Shown: piece after piece, positions 1-8,097 of the stretch
How positions within the stretch are numbered: the stretch's first letter is position 1
Layout: each line of letters opens with the position of its first letter
NCBI GenBank assembly: GCA_030741455.1
Contig: JASLVI010000026.1
Coordinates: forward strand, 1-14,154
Origin: Candidatus Poseidoniaceae archaeon
GTDB lineage: Archaea; Thermoplasmatota; Poseidoniia; Poseidoniales; Poseidoniaceae
Length of the DNA: 14,154 nt
Direction of reading: 5' to 3'
Position numbers and translations under genes: made by a program
Notes under the pieces: model-generated
What the model saw: the letters and a program-made list of their open reading frames with translations, nothing else
Told to the model about the DNA's origin: nothing
Databases searched by the model: none

Positions 1-417
1 GTAGACGGTGCACACATTCGCACGTTGATGTTGACGTTCCTGTGGCGCTTCATGCGTCCTGCTATTGAAGAGGGGCATGTGTTTATTGCCCAGCCGCCGT
101 TGTTTCAATTGACAAAAGGCCGTGTGAGCAAATACGCCTTCTCCGATGAAGAACGTGATACGATTCTCGATGAACTTCGTGGCGATAACCCAAATACGAA
201 AATCGGTGTTCAACGATACAAAGGTCTCGGTGAAATGAATCCTGAGCAATTGTGGGAGACGACCATGGATCCAGCAACCCGGACCATGCTCAAAGTGACC
301 GTGAAGGATGCTGAAGAAAGTGATCGAATGTTTGAGATCCTTATGGGCGAAGATGTGCCTGATCGTCGTGCGTTTATCGAACGCCATGCAAAGGAGGTGA
401 CCAACCTTGACATCTGA
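1..417 (+). CDS. gyrB: DNA gyrase subunit B, C-terminal end (partial)
   Basis: This is the 3' part of gyrB, open at the left edge and read in frame from base 1 (138 codons to the TGA at 415-417). The first residues, VDGAHIRTL, are the end of the TOPRIM metal-binding DxDxDG motif region of type IIA topoisomerases. They are followed by the conserved [11 protein letters not shown] segment and the [21 protein letters not shown] signature of the GyrB tail. GyrB provides the ATPase and TOPRIM parts of the A2B2 enzyme that introduces negative supercoils. The gene overlaps gyrA by 11 bases, so the two are translationally coupled in one operon. The ATPase domain lies outside the window. Identification is secure. 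GyrB rather than ParE is favoured because the partner carries a GyrA-box. Confidence 0.97.
   Translation, partial: VDGAHIRTLMLTFLWRFMRPAIEEGHVFIAQPPLFQLTKGRVSKYAFSDEERDTILDELRGDNPNTKIGVQRYKGLGEMNPEQLWETTMDPATRTMLKVTVKDAEESDRMFEILMGEDVPDRRAFIERHAKEVTNLDI
391..400 (+). promoter_or_regulatory. Strong Shine-Dalgarno site for gyrA
   Basis: AAGGAGGTGA matches the full anti-Shine-Dalgarno complement and ends 6 bases before a TTG at 407. It lies inside the gyrB coding sequence. It decides the TTG start of gyrA, since no in-frame ATG precedes the conserved core at a sensible place. Confidence 0.9.
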
Positions 418-3226
418 AGAAGAAACCAATGAAAGCGGCGATATTGTTGAGACAGGTACGGTCTTGAATCGTTCACTCAACGATGAAATGAAAACCTCCT
501 ACATCAATTATGCTATGTCCGTTATCATCGGACGTGCATTGCCGGATGCCCGCGATGGCCTCAAGCCGGTACATCGACGTGTCCTCTATGGTATGCATGA
601 GGGAGGGCATACCGCTGATAAGAAATTCAGTAAATCAGCACGTTCTGTCGGAGAAGTCATGGGTAAGTACCACCCGCACGGTGACCAATCGATTTACGAT
701 ACAATGGTGCGAATGGCTCAGGAGTTTTCGTTGCGTTATCCCCTGGTGGATGGGCAAGGAAATTTTGGTTCAATCGACGGCGACCCTCCTGCTGCAATGC
801 GGTACACTGAGAGTCGACTTGATCGAATATCCAAACATATGCTTGAAGATATTGAAAAGAAAACGGTTGATTTCCAACCGAATTTCGATGATTCTGAGAT
901 GGAACCAACCGTTTTACCTGCTCGCCTTCCAAATCTCCTTCTCAACGGTTCGGATGGTATCGCTGTCGGTATGGCGACCAGAATCCCTCCTCACAACCTG
1001 ACCGAGGTTGCAGGTGCGATTGAACTGCATGTACAACGTATTCTCGAAGAGGGAGAAGAAAATTCAGGGAAGCCAAATGTGTCAATTCAGGAATACATGG
1101 AGCACATCAAAGGTCCAGATTTCCCGACCGGTGCCACCATCCACGGGATTGATGGAATTGTTGACATGTACACAACGGGTAAAGGGCGATTTCATGTTCG
1201 ATCTCGTTGTGATGTCATTGACGATTCGAGTGGAAAGCGCATCATCGTCCATGAGATTCCTTATCAGGTTAAGAAATCCGATATGCTGGTGCATATTGCC
1301 GAATTGGTGACAAAAGGTTCCGTAATCGGAATTCGTGATATTCGAGACGAATCCTCCAAAGAAGGAATTCGTGTCGTCATCGAAGTCAAGAATAACGCAG
1401 ACCCACATGCTGTTTTGAATCAATTGTTCAAATCCAGTCGGCTTCAAGAGTCCTACTCAGCCAACATGATGGGTATTCTTGACGGACGTCCCGTATTGCT
1501 AACACTTCCTGTTATGTTGCATACGTATGTTGAGCATCGTGAATCCGTTATTGAGCGACGTGCTCAATTTGAGTTGGAAAAAGCGGAGGCACGTGCGCAC
1601 ATTCTCGAAGGGTTGGTCAAAGCCCAAGACCGAATCGATGACGTGATTGCGGTAGGTAAAGCAAGCTCAAGTCGCGAGCAATTTGAATTGGTCTTACAAG
1701 GAACCGAGATAATGCCAGGAATTGCGCCGTTTGACTTTACGGAACCACAGGCCAAAGCAATTGCAGAGCGACGATTGTACCAGTTGAGCAGACTTGATGT
1801 TGAAAAGGTGCAGAAGGACTACGATGAACTGAAACTAAAGATTGCCGATTTGAAGGACATCATCGCATCACGTACTCGCCGTCTCAATATTCTCATTGAA
1901 GAACTCAATGCGATGGTTGAGCGCCACGGTGATGAACGACGTTCAGACATCAATAAGATGCCACTGTCAATGGATCGAGAAGATCTCATCGAAGAACGAG
2001 CGATTGCAATTACGCTGACCGATGATAACTACATTCGGCACGTACCTGTTGAAACCTTCCGCATCCAAAATCGTGGAGGGAAAGGGCTCAAGGGGGTTGC
2101 GACGAAAGATGAAGATTCCCCACAATCAATCGTCACTTGCTTCAGCAAAGATCGGCTGTTGATCTTCACCAATCTCGGTCGTGTCTACGGTTTGAAAGCA
2201 TGGGAAACGCCCCAAGGTAGCCGACATAGTCGTGGTACGCATATCCGTAACCTGCTAGAAAATCTGCAAGAAGGCGAAGATATTGTGAGTATTCTCCCAA
2301 TTTCGAAGGACATTGTTGATGACGTCACCGAGAGATGTATCAAAGTCAAACTGGAGGAGGGTGAAAAACGCCCAAGTTCCGGCTATTTCCTCTTGTTTGC
2401 AACCAAATTGGGTCTCATTAAGAAAACGGATTTACACGAATACGTGCGTATCAACCGAAATGGAAAATATGCATTGAGATTCAAGTTAGAGAATGATTCA
2501 TTGGTCAATGTTCAACAAAGCGTTGATACGGATGATGTTGTGATGATTTCGACGACTGGGTATGCAAGTCGGTTCAAATGTGAAGCCATTCGAACCTCTG
2601 GTCGTGTGTCTGGTGGTATTTATGGAATCAAGGTTGCCGACCGAAAGGGATCTGGAGGTGGATTTGTCGCAGGTATGCTTGCAATGAGTGACTATGATTC
2701 TCAAATTCTGACCATTTCAAAATATGGGATGGCCAAACGAAGCCGACTTGGAACGGCCGATCGAATCCCCGATCTCGATCGTGATGGCAACGAGCGATTC
2801 GATGATGATGGAAATCTCAAGGTGATGACCGACGGTTATCGTTCAACCAATCCAGGTGCAAAAGGTGTACGCACCATGAAATTGGACGAAGAATATGCGG
2901 ACGAACTTGTCAGTGTACGTCGAATTCCTGATCTTGATGACAATCTTTTCGTTCTTACAAAGAAGGGTATGATGATTCGTCTTGCTGTCAATCAGACGAA
3001 GGAAACGTCTGGAAAGTCGACACGCGGAACACGTATCATGGAATTGAGAAACAAGGACAAAACTTCCTTTACAGACGAGATTATCTTCACTGCACGCCTT
3101 CCTGCAGAATTAATTGAACAAGATGAGTTTGATGCAATGGATACGGACGGAGACGGTGTTGTTTCGCGAGAAGAATTCGAGGCTGCACAAGCGGCAAAGG
3201 ATGAATCAGTGATGGAAGAAGAATGA
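407..3226 (+). CDS. gyrA: DNA gyrase subunit A with C-terminal EF-hand
   Basis: GyrA is the DNA breakage-reunion and DNA-wrapping subunit of gyrase. Visible landmarks in this 939-residue protein are [10 protein letters not shown] (about 49-58), the quinolone-region motif KYHPHGD (87-93), and the catalytic Arg132-Tyr133 in AAMRYTES. The GyrA-box QNRGGKG (554-560) marks the DNA-wrapping beta-pinwheel and separates gyrase from topoisomerase IV. The length is somewhat above the usual 800-880 residues. Two extras explain much of this: an insert with a DxDxDG loop in the pinwheel (about 789-800), and a C-terminal tail with a canonical EF-hand loop [12 protein letters not shown] (912-923) followed by an acidic end. 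The position of E. coli Ser83 is Gln94, while the Asp87 equivalent (Asp98) is kept. The start is TTG, set by a full Shine-Dalgarno sequence. A bacterial-type gyrase in an otherwise archaeal setting implies ancient transfer, as known for several euryarchaeal lineages. Confidence 0.96.
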   Translation: MTSEEETNESGDIVETGTVLNRSLNDEMKTSYINYAMSVIIGRALPDARDGLKPVHRRVLYGMHEGGHTADKKFSKSARSVGEVMGKYHPHGDQSIYDTMVRMAQEFSLRYPLVDGQGNFGSIDGDPPAAMRYTESRLDRISKHMLEDIEKKTVDFQPNFDDSEMEPTVLPARLPNLLLNGSDGIAVGMATRIPPHNLTEVAGAIELHVQRILEEGEENSGKPNVSIQEYMEHIKGPDFPTGATIHGIDGIVDMYTTGKGRFHVRSRCDVIDDSSGKRIIVHEIPYQVKKSDMLVHIAELVTKGSVIGIRDIRDESSKEGIRVVIEVKNNADPHAVLNQLFKSSRLQESYSANMMGILDGRPVLLTLPVMLHTYVEHRESVIERRAQFELEKAEARAHILEGLVKAQDRIDDVIAVGKASSSREQFELVLQGTEIMPGIAPFDFTEPQAKAIAERRLYQLSRLDVEKVQKDYDELKLKIADLKDIIASRTRRLNILIEELNAMVERHGDERRSDINKMPLSMDREDLIEERAIAITLTDDNYIRHVPVETFRIQNRGGKGLKGVATKDEDSPQSIVTCFSKDRLLIFTNLGRVYGLKAWETPQGSRHSRGTHIRNLLENLQEGEDIVSILPISKDIVDDVTERCIKVKLEEGEKRPSSGYFLLFATKLGLIKKTDLHEYVRINRNGKYALRFKLENDSLVNVQQSVDTDDVVMISTTGYASRFKCEAIRTSGRVSGGIYGIKVADRKGSGGGFVAGMLAMSDYDSQILTISKYGMAKRSRLGTADRIPDLDRDGNERFDDDGNLKVMTDGYRSTNPGAKGVRTMKLDEEYADELVSVRRIPDLDDNLFVLTKKGMMIRLAVNQTKETSGKSTRGTRIMELRNKDKTSFTDEIIFTARLPAELIEQDEFDAMDTDGDGVVSREEFEAAQAAKDESVMEEE

Positions 3227-3304
3227 AACGCCCGCATCGACGAGTTCAAACATGACTCATGACTGGTCGGTGTGTGCGGGGTTCTACCCTGTAGGTGAAT
3301 TGTT
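3227..3304 (+). other. gyrA to acyltransferase intergenic spacer with weak stem
   Basis: This is a 78-base spacer. CCCGCA (3231-3236) is complementary to TGCGGG (3275-3280). Inside it CGAC (3238-3241) can pair with GTCG (3266-3269) and GAGT (3242-3245) with ACTC, giving a possible interrupted stem that could mark the end of the gyrBA transcript. A tandem repeat CATGAC-T-CATGAC sits in the middle. No clear TATA box is seen. AGGTGA (3293-3298) is the ribosome binding site for the next gene. Confidence 0.3.
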
Positions 3305-4558
3305 ATGGATGAGCGTTCATTGATTTACGATTGGAACACGATTGAATACGAGTTTAACCGTAACCCAAACAACCATCCGCATGGTGTTTGGTTTGATGAT
3401 GAAACATTGCGCGATGGTCTTCAGAGTCCTTCTGCCAGAAACCCGACCATTGAACAGAAGATTGAACTTCTCGATTATATGGAAAAACTTGGAATCCAAA
3501 AAGTCGATCTTGGTCTCCCCGGTGCAGGGCCATTCCATGTCGAGCACATCGATGCGATGCTCACTCATATTACCGAAAACGATTATCAAATCCGTCCAGG
3601 TGCTGCAGTCCGAACCCTGATGCAGGACATTGAACCACTTGTTGAATTGCAAGATAAGCATGGCATTCCTATTCAAGCATCAGCTTTCCTTGGAACCAGC
3701 CCAATTCGCCAATATGCTGAAGGATGGACCATGGAAAAACTTCTCTCTACGATGGAAAAGGCAGTCTCATTCGCTGTTGAGAACGATGTTCCAGTCATGT
3801 TTGTTACTGAAGATACAACACGTTCGAATCCTGAAGATATCAAGATGATCTATCAACGAGCCATGGAACTCGGCGTTCGCAGAATCTGCGTTTGTGATAC
3901 GTGTGGTCACGTCACTCCAAACGGCGTAAAGAAATTGCTTACATTCATTGATGAAGAAGTCATCAAGGATGGAGGATATGACCGACGAGACATTGAGGTT
4001 AACTGGCATGGCCATCAAGATCGAGGCCTAGGTGTTGCTAACAATATCGCAGCCGTAGAAGTTGGTGCAGATGTTGTCCACGGTACTGCACTAGGGCTGG
4101 GAGAGCGAGCAGGCAATGCCCCTCTGGATCAAACATTGGTCAATCTCAAACTCATGGGGGCTATTGACAATGATCTTTCAGTTCTTGGCGAATACATGCA
4201 AAAAGCCCACGAATATACAGAAGTTCCATTGCCTCGAAATTACCCAGTCTTTGGACAAGATGCATTCGAGACAGGTACTGGCGTGCATGCTTCTGCAGTC
4301 ATTAAAGCCATGAAGAAAGGAGATCATTGGCTCGCAGATCGAGTATATTCCGGTGTTCCTGCAGGCGAATTCGGGCTTGAACAAGTTATTCGAATTGGTC
4401 ATATGGCCGGCCGTTCAAACATCATTTGGTGGCTTCAGCAGCGTAATTATGAGGTGACCGATGAACTCGTAGCTCACTTGTTTGAGGTTGCGAAATCTCA
4501 ACGTCGCTTGATGGATGATACTGAAGTTGTTGAAGCGATTGAAGCATTTCAGAATTAA
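3305..4558 (+). CDS. DRE-TIM acyltransferase, isopropylmalate/homocitrate/citramalate synthase-like
   Basis: This 417-residue protein is a member of the HMGL-like (DRE-TIM metallolyase) family. Such enzymes condense acetyl-CoA with a 2-oxoacid using a divalent metal. The hallmark FDDETLRDGLQ (30-40) supplies Arg36-Asp37. The metal site HGHQDRGLGVANN has His235, His237 and Asp239, followed by the GLGERAGNAPLDQ signature. A later GTGVHAS (His328) and an IGHMAGRS segment align with the ESGIH and GKHSGR regions of the synthases. The C-terminal LeuA allosteric domain is absent, so leucine feedback is not expected. The exact oxoacid cannot be told from sequence alone: homocitrate, citramalate or isopropylmalate are all possible, and the aberrant HGHQD in place of the usual HxHND suggests a divergent subfamily. 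ATG 3305 is supported by AGGTGA 6 bases upstream. Confidence 0.85.
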   Translation: MDERSLIYDWNTIEYEFNRNPNNHPHGVWFDDETLRDGLQSPSARNPTIEQKIELLDYMEKLGIQKVDLGLPGAGPFHVEHIDAMLTHITENDYQIRPGAAVRTLMQDIEPLVELQDKHGIPIQASAFLGTSPIRQYAEGWTMEKLLSTMEKAVSFAVENDVPVMFVTEDTTRSNPEDIKMIYQRAMELGVRRICVCDTCGHVTPNGVKKLLTFIDEEVIKDGGYDRRDIEVNWHGHQDRGLGVANNIAAVEVGADVVHGTALGLGERAGNAPLDQTLVNLKLMGAIDNDLSVLGEYMQKAHEYTEVPLPRNYPVFGQDAFETGTGVHASAVIKAMKKGDHWLADRVYSGVPAGEFGLEQVIRIGHMAGRSNIIWWLQQRNYEVTDELVAHLFEVAKSQRRLMDDTEVVEAIEAFQN

Positions 4559-4580
4559 TTCTCTTCTGTCGGCTCAAGCA

Positions 4581-4590
4581 TTAAGTAAAA
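4581..4590 (+). promoter_or_regulatory. Candidate TATA box for small membrane protein gene
   Basis: TTAAGTAAAA is an AT-rich box centred about 29 bases before the ATG at 4615. That is the spacing expected for a leaderless archaeal transcript that starts at or near the start codon. It overlaps a 6-bp inverted repeat (AGCATT 4577-4582, AATGCT 4589-4594) flanked by direct repeats of GCTCAAG (4572-4578 and 4592-4598). Confidence 0.4.
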
Positions 4591-4614
4591 TGCTCAAGAT
4601 GATGATCTGAGAGC

Positions 4615-4917
4615 ATGCCCAAACCTTCCAATTTTGAAATTATGGAAAAGGCCAGAGAGATGGGCTTGAAATTGAGTGAGGATGGAAAAAGTTGGGTGCC
4701 AATTGATGAAATAGTCGTTCAATTACCGCCTCCACGACATCCTGCTTACATCCCGGGAACCACTCGTAAAATCCTAACTCGTATCATTTTCTGGACGATC
4801 ATTTGTTTCCTTTTTGCAGCACTTGCGGGCATGTTTGCCCGAAAATTAGTTGGAGGAGTTCTTGAAGTGTTCTGTCTTTTCTTCGTGCTACTTCTTAGTA
4901 GTGGAGGAAGTGGATGA
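4615..4917 (+). CDS. Small two-helix membrane protein, unknown function
   Basis: This is a 100-residue protein that I do not recognise. The first 50 residues are soluble and mildly charged, with a helix (NFEIMEKAREMGLKLSEDG) and a proline-rich stretch (QLPPPRHPAYIP). Two hydrophobic segments follow: about 57-73 (IIFWTIICFLFAALAGM) and about 79-94 (VGGVLEVFCLFFVLLL). Arg and Lys lie on both sides of the first. The protein ends in a short Gly/Ser tail. No Shine-Dalgarno sequence is visible, but a TATA-like box about 29 bases upstream suits a leaderless mRNA. The gene stands alone between the acyltransferase and a convergent operon (31-base gap). Coding status is likely from the ordered hydrophobic pattern but not proven. 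Confidence 0.6.
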   Translation: MPKPSNFEIMEKAREMGLKLSEDGKSWVPIDEIVVQLPPPRHPAYIPGTTRKILTRIIFWTIICFLFAALAGMFARKLVGGVLEVFCLFFVLLLSSGGSG

Positions 4918-4948
4918 AGTTTGTTCTAACCAACTCAAGAATTGTGAT

Positions 4949-6259
4949 CTAAGCTTCTTCCTCTTCAGAATGATCGTCCCTGTTTACTTCTTCGAGGGTC
5001 GCTTCCAGCCATCCGCTGTCAACGCTTCCACCATCCCACTCGCCACGAACTTCGACTTCGATTTCTTCTTCTTCTCGCCATACGGGTTCTTCAAGCGAAC
5101 CTTGTGTAATAAATCGCCCAAATCCATCGACCTGTTCTTCGAGCAGCGACATGTGTTTTGATACAGGTAAGAAATGGCCAACAGGCATCCCTGCTGCAAC
5201 GAAAGGATTGGTTGCAATACAGATCATCAAACCATCTTCTGGTGCGAGAATATCGACAGAGAGTCCAGGTGTTGCTGGATCTGAGATGCGCGCAACAACA
5301 TCGCCCTCTTTCATGATTGAACCACTATCGACAAACAAATCAAGCAGTCCTCCTTCTCCTGCTCGAAGCCATGTTGAACCACTCGCAAGCATTCTGAACC
5401 GAGGGCGATGCGGCTTACCTGGGACCATTTTCAGTTTTCGCAGCACATTCATGACACCATGGACTGCGACTTTTACAGAGGTTTGATCGAGCCAATTCGC
5501 GCCACCGCCTTCATAGGTAATCGCAGGGATGTCTTCCATATTCGCATGATTTCTAAGCGAACCTTTCGGTGGCTTTGAATCAAGAAGTATCTCGATTCCA
5601 AATGCTTTGGCTAAGATGTTTGAACCTGCATGAGCCAAATCGACTCTGAGTTGTGGCATGTTCGAACGACCTTTCCCTGCGCTATGTAAGTCGATGATTG
5701 CATCTGAATCTTCGACCAAATAGCGCCAAACTTGAGCTGCAACCCGTCTTGTGGAGGATCCTTTTGCGTTACCTGGAAAATTTCGATTCAGGTCTCGACC
5801 ATCTGGAAAATATCGTGACTTCGATCGATAGCCTGGCATGTTGACAACTGGAACGATGCGTATTGTCCCTGCAAGTGTTTCGGGATCGAGCGTTTTTTCG
5901 GGATCAGTAAATGCAGTACTGAGGAGGTGAGTGCAAGCAGAGGGGCCCGTCAATTCATCTCCATGCATCCCTCCAAGAATGGTTATTGTGGGACCGGGTC
6001 GCTTCCCGTGAATGATGGTGACAGAGGTTGACCATGGATCGCCAATACTAACTTCGAGCAAGGGAAGTTCGATAGTACGTATTGCCCCTTTTTTGACCAA
6101 TTTCCTGTAAAACCGATAATCACTCCATTCAGAAGCACGATCCCATTCAGCACGGTCCTCGACCTGATGTTCAGCAAGCGCTTTCTGAATGGCTCGTCTT
6201 CGGTTGCGAGAAAGTTCGTGTGCAATTCGCACAGGCTTTCTTTTCTTCTTTGGAGCCAT
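4949..6259 (-). CDS. AstE/AspA-family zinc amidohydrolase (M14-like)
   Basis: This is a succinylglutamate desuccinylase/aspartoacylase-type protein of 436 residues from ATG 6259. Zinc ligands and substrate residues are visible: GGMHGDE (His99, Glu102), DLNRNFPG (157-163), DLHS (His192) and a candidate catalytic Glu250 in YEGGG. After about residue 285 a beta-rich region (GEGGLLDLFVDSGS through PVGHFLPV) resembles the C-terminal beta domain of this family, and the protein ends in a very acidic tail. The N-terminus is rich in Lys and Arg. The family deacylates N-acyl amino acids or related amides; the substrate here is unknown. A TTG at 6289 would add 10 residues and overlap the upstream isomerase gene. 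ATG 6259, 10 bases after the isomerase stop, is preferred. It is the last gene of a three-gene minus-strand unit. Confidence 0.82.
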   Translation of the reverse strand: MAPKKKRKPVRIAHELSRNRRRAIQKALAEHQVEDRAEWDRASEWSDYRFYRKLVKKGAIRTIELPLLEVSIGDPWSTSVTIIHGKRPGPTITILGGMHGDELTGPSACTHLLSTAFTDPEKTLDPETLAGTIRIVPVVNMPGYRSKSRYFPDGRDLNRNFPGNAKGSSTRRVAAQVWRYLVEDSDAIIDLHSAGKGRSNMPQLRVDLAHAGSNILAKAFGIEILLDSKPPKGSLRNHANMEDIPAITYEGGGANWLDQTSVKVAVHGVMNVLRKLKMVPGKPHRPRFRMLASGSTWLRAGEGGLLDLFVDSGSIMKEGDVVARISDPATPGLSVDILAPEDGLMICIATNPFVAAGMPVGHFLPVSKHMSLLEEQVDGFGRFITQGSLEEPVWREEEEIEVEVRGEWDGGSVDSGWLEATLEEVNRDDHSEEEEA

Positions 6260-6269
6260 GTTTCCACTC

Positions 6270-6935
6270 TCACTCGAGACCTGCGACAAGATCGGCTAGA
6301 ACTGCATCAACATCACTTGCTTTCGTTACACCTGATGCAAGAAGAACGCCATGTGCACCCAACTCGACAGCGGTGCGAACATCCTTCCCATCTTTGACAC
6401 CAGCGCCGCAGAGAACGCGTACATTCGAGTTGATGTTTTGCACAGCAGCAACGGTATCTGAAACGATGGCAGGGTCTGCAGTTGTAACCGAGATGTCACC
6501 ACCAATCAATTCAGGTGGCTCGACGGCGATAAAGGTCGGTCCAAGTTCTGCAAGACGGTGTGCTTCATCAACGTCAGCTGCACAAGCACAGATTGGGAAG
6601 TCATCAGGGAGTTGCTCCATCAATTCTTGGACATGATTCATCTCAACCTTGTGTTCAGCGTGATTGATGATTGTTCCTACTGCACCCCGTTCTATAGCGT
6701 TCTGAGGTTGAAGCCATCCTGTAAAGGAACCTTGACCAACTGGGTCGAGATGTTGACTCCAAATTTCGAGCGTAGGTGCTGCAAGTTTTACAGCATGGAG
6801 ATCAAAAGCAGATACGACAGCAACCATTCGAACATGTTCATTTGATGCTCGTTCCATTGCTTGCGCAAGTTCAACCGCTTTCTCGCCCATGGCCGTTGCA
6901 TAGGTTTTGAAGTTCACAACAATGAGAGGCTGCAT
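6270..6935 (-). CDS. tpiA: Triosephosphate isomerase, archaeal type
   Basis: The enzyme interconverts dihydroxyacetone phosphate and glyceraldehyde 3-phosphate in glycolysis and gluconeogenesis. From ATG 6935 the protein has 221 residues, the short archaeal size (bacterial enzymes have about 250). Catalytic residues are visible: Asn8 and Lys10 in VVNFKTY, His92 in INHAEHK, and Glu139 in AVEPPELIGG, which also holds the mobile phosphate-gripping loop. SQHLDPVGQGSFTG and the late GAGV and GVLLASGV phosphate-binding motifs fit as well. A TTG at 6977 would add 14 residues directly after the upstream stop. ATG is chosen because archaeal homologues begin just before the PLIVVNFK strand. It is co-oriented with the nucleotidyltransferase gene (42-base gap) and the amidohydrolase gene. 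Confidence 0.93.
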   Translation of the reverse strand: MQPLIVVNFKTYATAMGEKAVELAQAMERASNEHVRMVAVVSAFDLHAVKLAAPTLEIWSQHLDPVGQGSFTGWLQPQNAIERGAVGTIINHAEHKVEMNHVQELMEQLPDDFPICACAADVDEAHRLAELGPTFIAVEPPELIGGDISVTTADPAIVSDTVAAVQNINSNVRVLCGAGVKDGKDVRTAVELGAHGVLLASGVTKASDVDAVLADLVAGLE

Positions 6936-6977
6936 GATTATCCCACGACCTAATTCTTCTTGATATCTTCCTTTCAA

Positions 6978-7982
6978 TTACTCAACAATCGGCCATTGAG
7001 CGTCCGATAATACGGTATTGTCAGGTAGAATTGAGCCATGTTCGATGACGACATTGTTGAGGATACAATCCTCGCCGATGGTCGTATCTCTTCCGACCAA
7101 GGTTTCAGTTAACTTTGAATTTGATCCAATTGTGACATTTTCCAGCAAACTGCAATTGGTTAAGGTTGCGGAATTGATTGTTGCGCCCTTGGACAACATT
7201 GTATGTTCAACAGAACTCTTTGCATCGACGTTAATCGAATCATCAGCATACCAATTCGTGTCCATTCTTTTTCCAGTGTTCCATCGCTTGTTAGCAATAC
7301 TTGCTTTGACGCCCATCGACCAACTCTTCGGAGTCCCTGCATCGATGAAATAACCCTCAAATGAGAATCCGTTGAGTTTTCCTTCTTGCGCCAAGACCGG
7401 GAAGACATCGCGTTCAAGCGAACTACGGCCTTTAGGTATGTAATCAAAAATTGACTCTTCAAACAAATATGAACCCGCATTGATAAGATTTGAGAAGACC
7501 TCTTCTTTCTTTGGTTTCTCTTTGAATTGTGTAATTCGCTGATGTTCATCCAATCCAACAATGCCGAATCGAGTTGGATCCTCAACTTCCCAGAGCGCAA
7601 GGGTGCCTATGCCACCATTTTTCTCATGTAAATCAATCCCAACCTGCATATCAAGGGATGAAATGATGTCTCCATTCAGGCAAACAAATCGGTCGGAGAT
7701 CACATCGCGACAGTTTCCAAGTGCCCCTCCTGTCCCCAGTGGCTCGGTTTCTCGTACAATTGTAACATCATAAGGGACATCTGCTTGCTTGAAGTATGCT
7801 TCAATATCATCGACTTTGTAACCACCTGCAACGACGACTTCGTCGACGGTTTCGCTCGGTACAACCTCTACGACGTGCTCAAGCAAGGTCTTGTCCAACA
7901 TCGGAAGAATCGGCTTCGGGATTTCATATGTCCACGGTCGTAGTCGAGTGCCAAATCCTCCGGCTAAAACCACAACCTGCAT
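6978..7982 (-). CDS. Sugar-phosphate nucleotidyltransferase, mannose-1-phosphate guanylyltransferase-like
   Basis: This 334-residue protein transfers a nucleotide to a sugar 1-phosphate, giving an NDP-sugar for glycan or glycolipid synthesis. The N-terminal Rossmann-like domain shows LAGGFGTRLRP (6-16) with Lys24 in PKP, EPLGTGGALGN (80-90), and the metal Asp105 in CLNGD. It also has FKEKP (153-157), NAGSYLF (168-174) and Asp214 in YFIDAGTP. The last 90 residues carry hexapeptide-like repeats typical of a left-handed beta-helix (GATINSATLTNCSLLENVTIG and similar). The order of motifs fits GDP-mannose pyrophosphorylase (GMPPB type) best, but glucose-1-phosphate thymidylyl- or uridylyltransferase cannot be excluded. 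It is the first gene of the minus-strand unit, with a start at ATG 7982 and a divergent neighbour sucC. Confidence 0.85.
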   Translation of the reverse strand: MQVVVLAGGFGTRLRPWTYEIPKPILPMLDKTLLEHVVEVVPSETVDEVVVAGGYKVDDIEAYFKQADVPYDVTIVRETEPLGTGGALGNCRDVISDRFVCLNGDIISSLDMQVGIDLHEKNGGIGTLALWEVEDPTRFGIVGLDEHQRITQFKEKPKKEEVFSNLINAGSYLFEESIFDYIPKGRSSLERDVFPVLAQEGKLNGFSFEGYFIDAGTPKSWSMGVKASIANKRWNTGKRMDTNWYADDSINVDAKSSVEHTMLSKGATINSATLTNCSLLENVTIGSNSKLTETLVGRDTTIGEDCILNNVVIEHGSILPDNTVLSDAQWPIVE

Positions 7983-8097
7983 GCTTCACGGGCATTGTTT
8001 TTGTTTTTCAACTTGTAGTGTCGATGCCATGAGTGGCCGAGATAACTCTGCCGCACAGTTCAAAGGCGTTCTTTGATTCGCAAGATTTAGTGATACA
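7983..8097. promoter_or_regulatory. Divergent promoter region between nucleotidyltransferase and sucC
   Basis: This 115-base spacer must hold promoters for both directions. On the minus strand an A-rich run (TTGAAAAACAAAAACAAT, 7994-8011) lies about 12-30 bases before the nucleotidyltransferase ATG and is the best box candidate. For sucC only a weak T-rich stretch (TTCTTTGATTC, near 8070-8080) is seen, and a partial Shine-Dalgarno GTGAT ends close to the ATG. No dyad operator was recognised. Confidence 0.4.

Noticed and set aside
4850..5161. Plus-strand open frame of 103 codons across the convergent boundary.
   Set aside because: Overlaps both the small membrane protein and the amidohydrolase tail. 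Its Phe-rich part is the antisense of Glu/Lys codons.
6236..6259. PKKKRK at the N-terminus of the amidohydrolase is identical to the core of the SV40 nuclear localisation signal.
   Set aside because: The genome context is prokaryotic and has no nucleus. A basic N-terminus more simply suggests nucleic-acid or membrane contact, or no special role.
6270..6977. TTG start at 6977 for triosephosphate isomerase, preceding the chosen ATG by 14 codons.
   Set aside because: Homologues begin just before the PLIVVNFK strand. The added residues MKGRYQEELGRGII have no family counterpart, although an AAAGGAAG stretch there leaves slight doubt.
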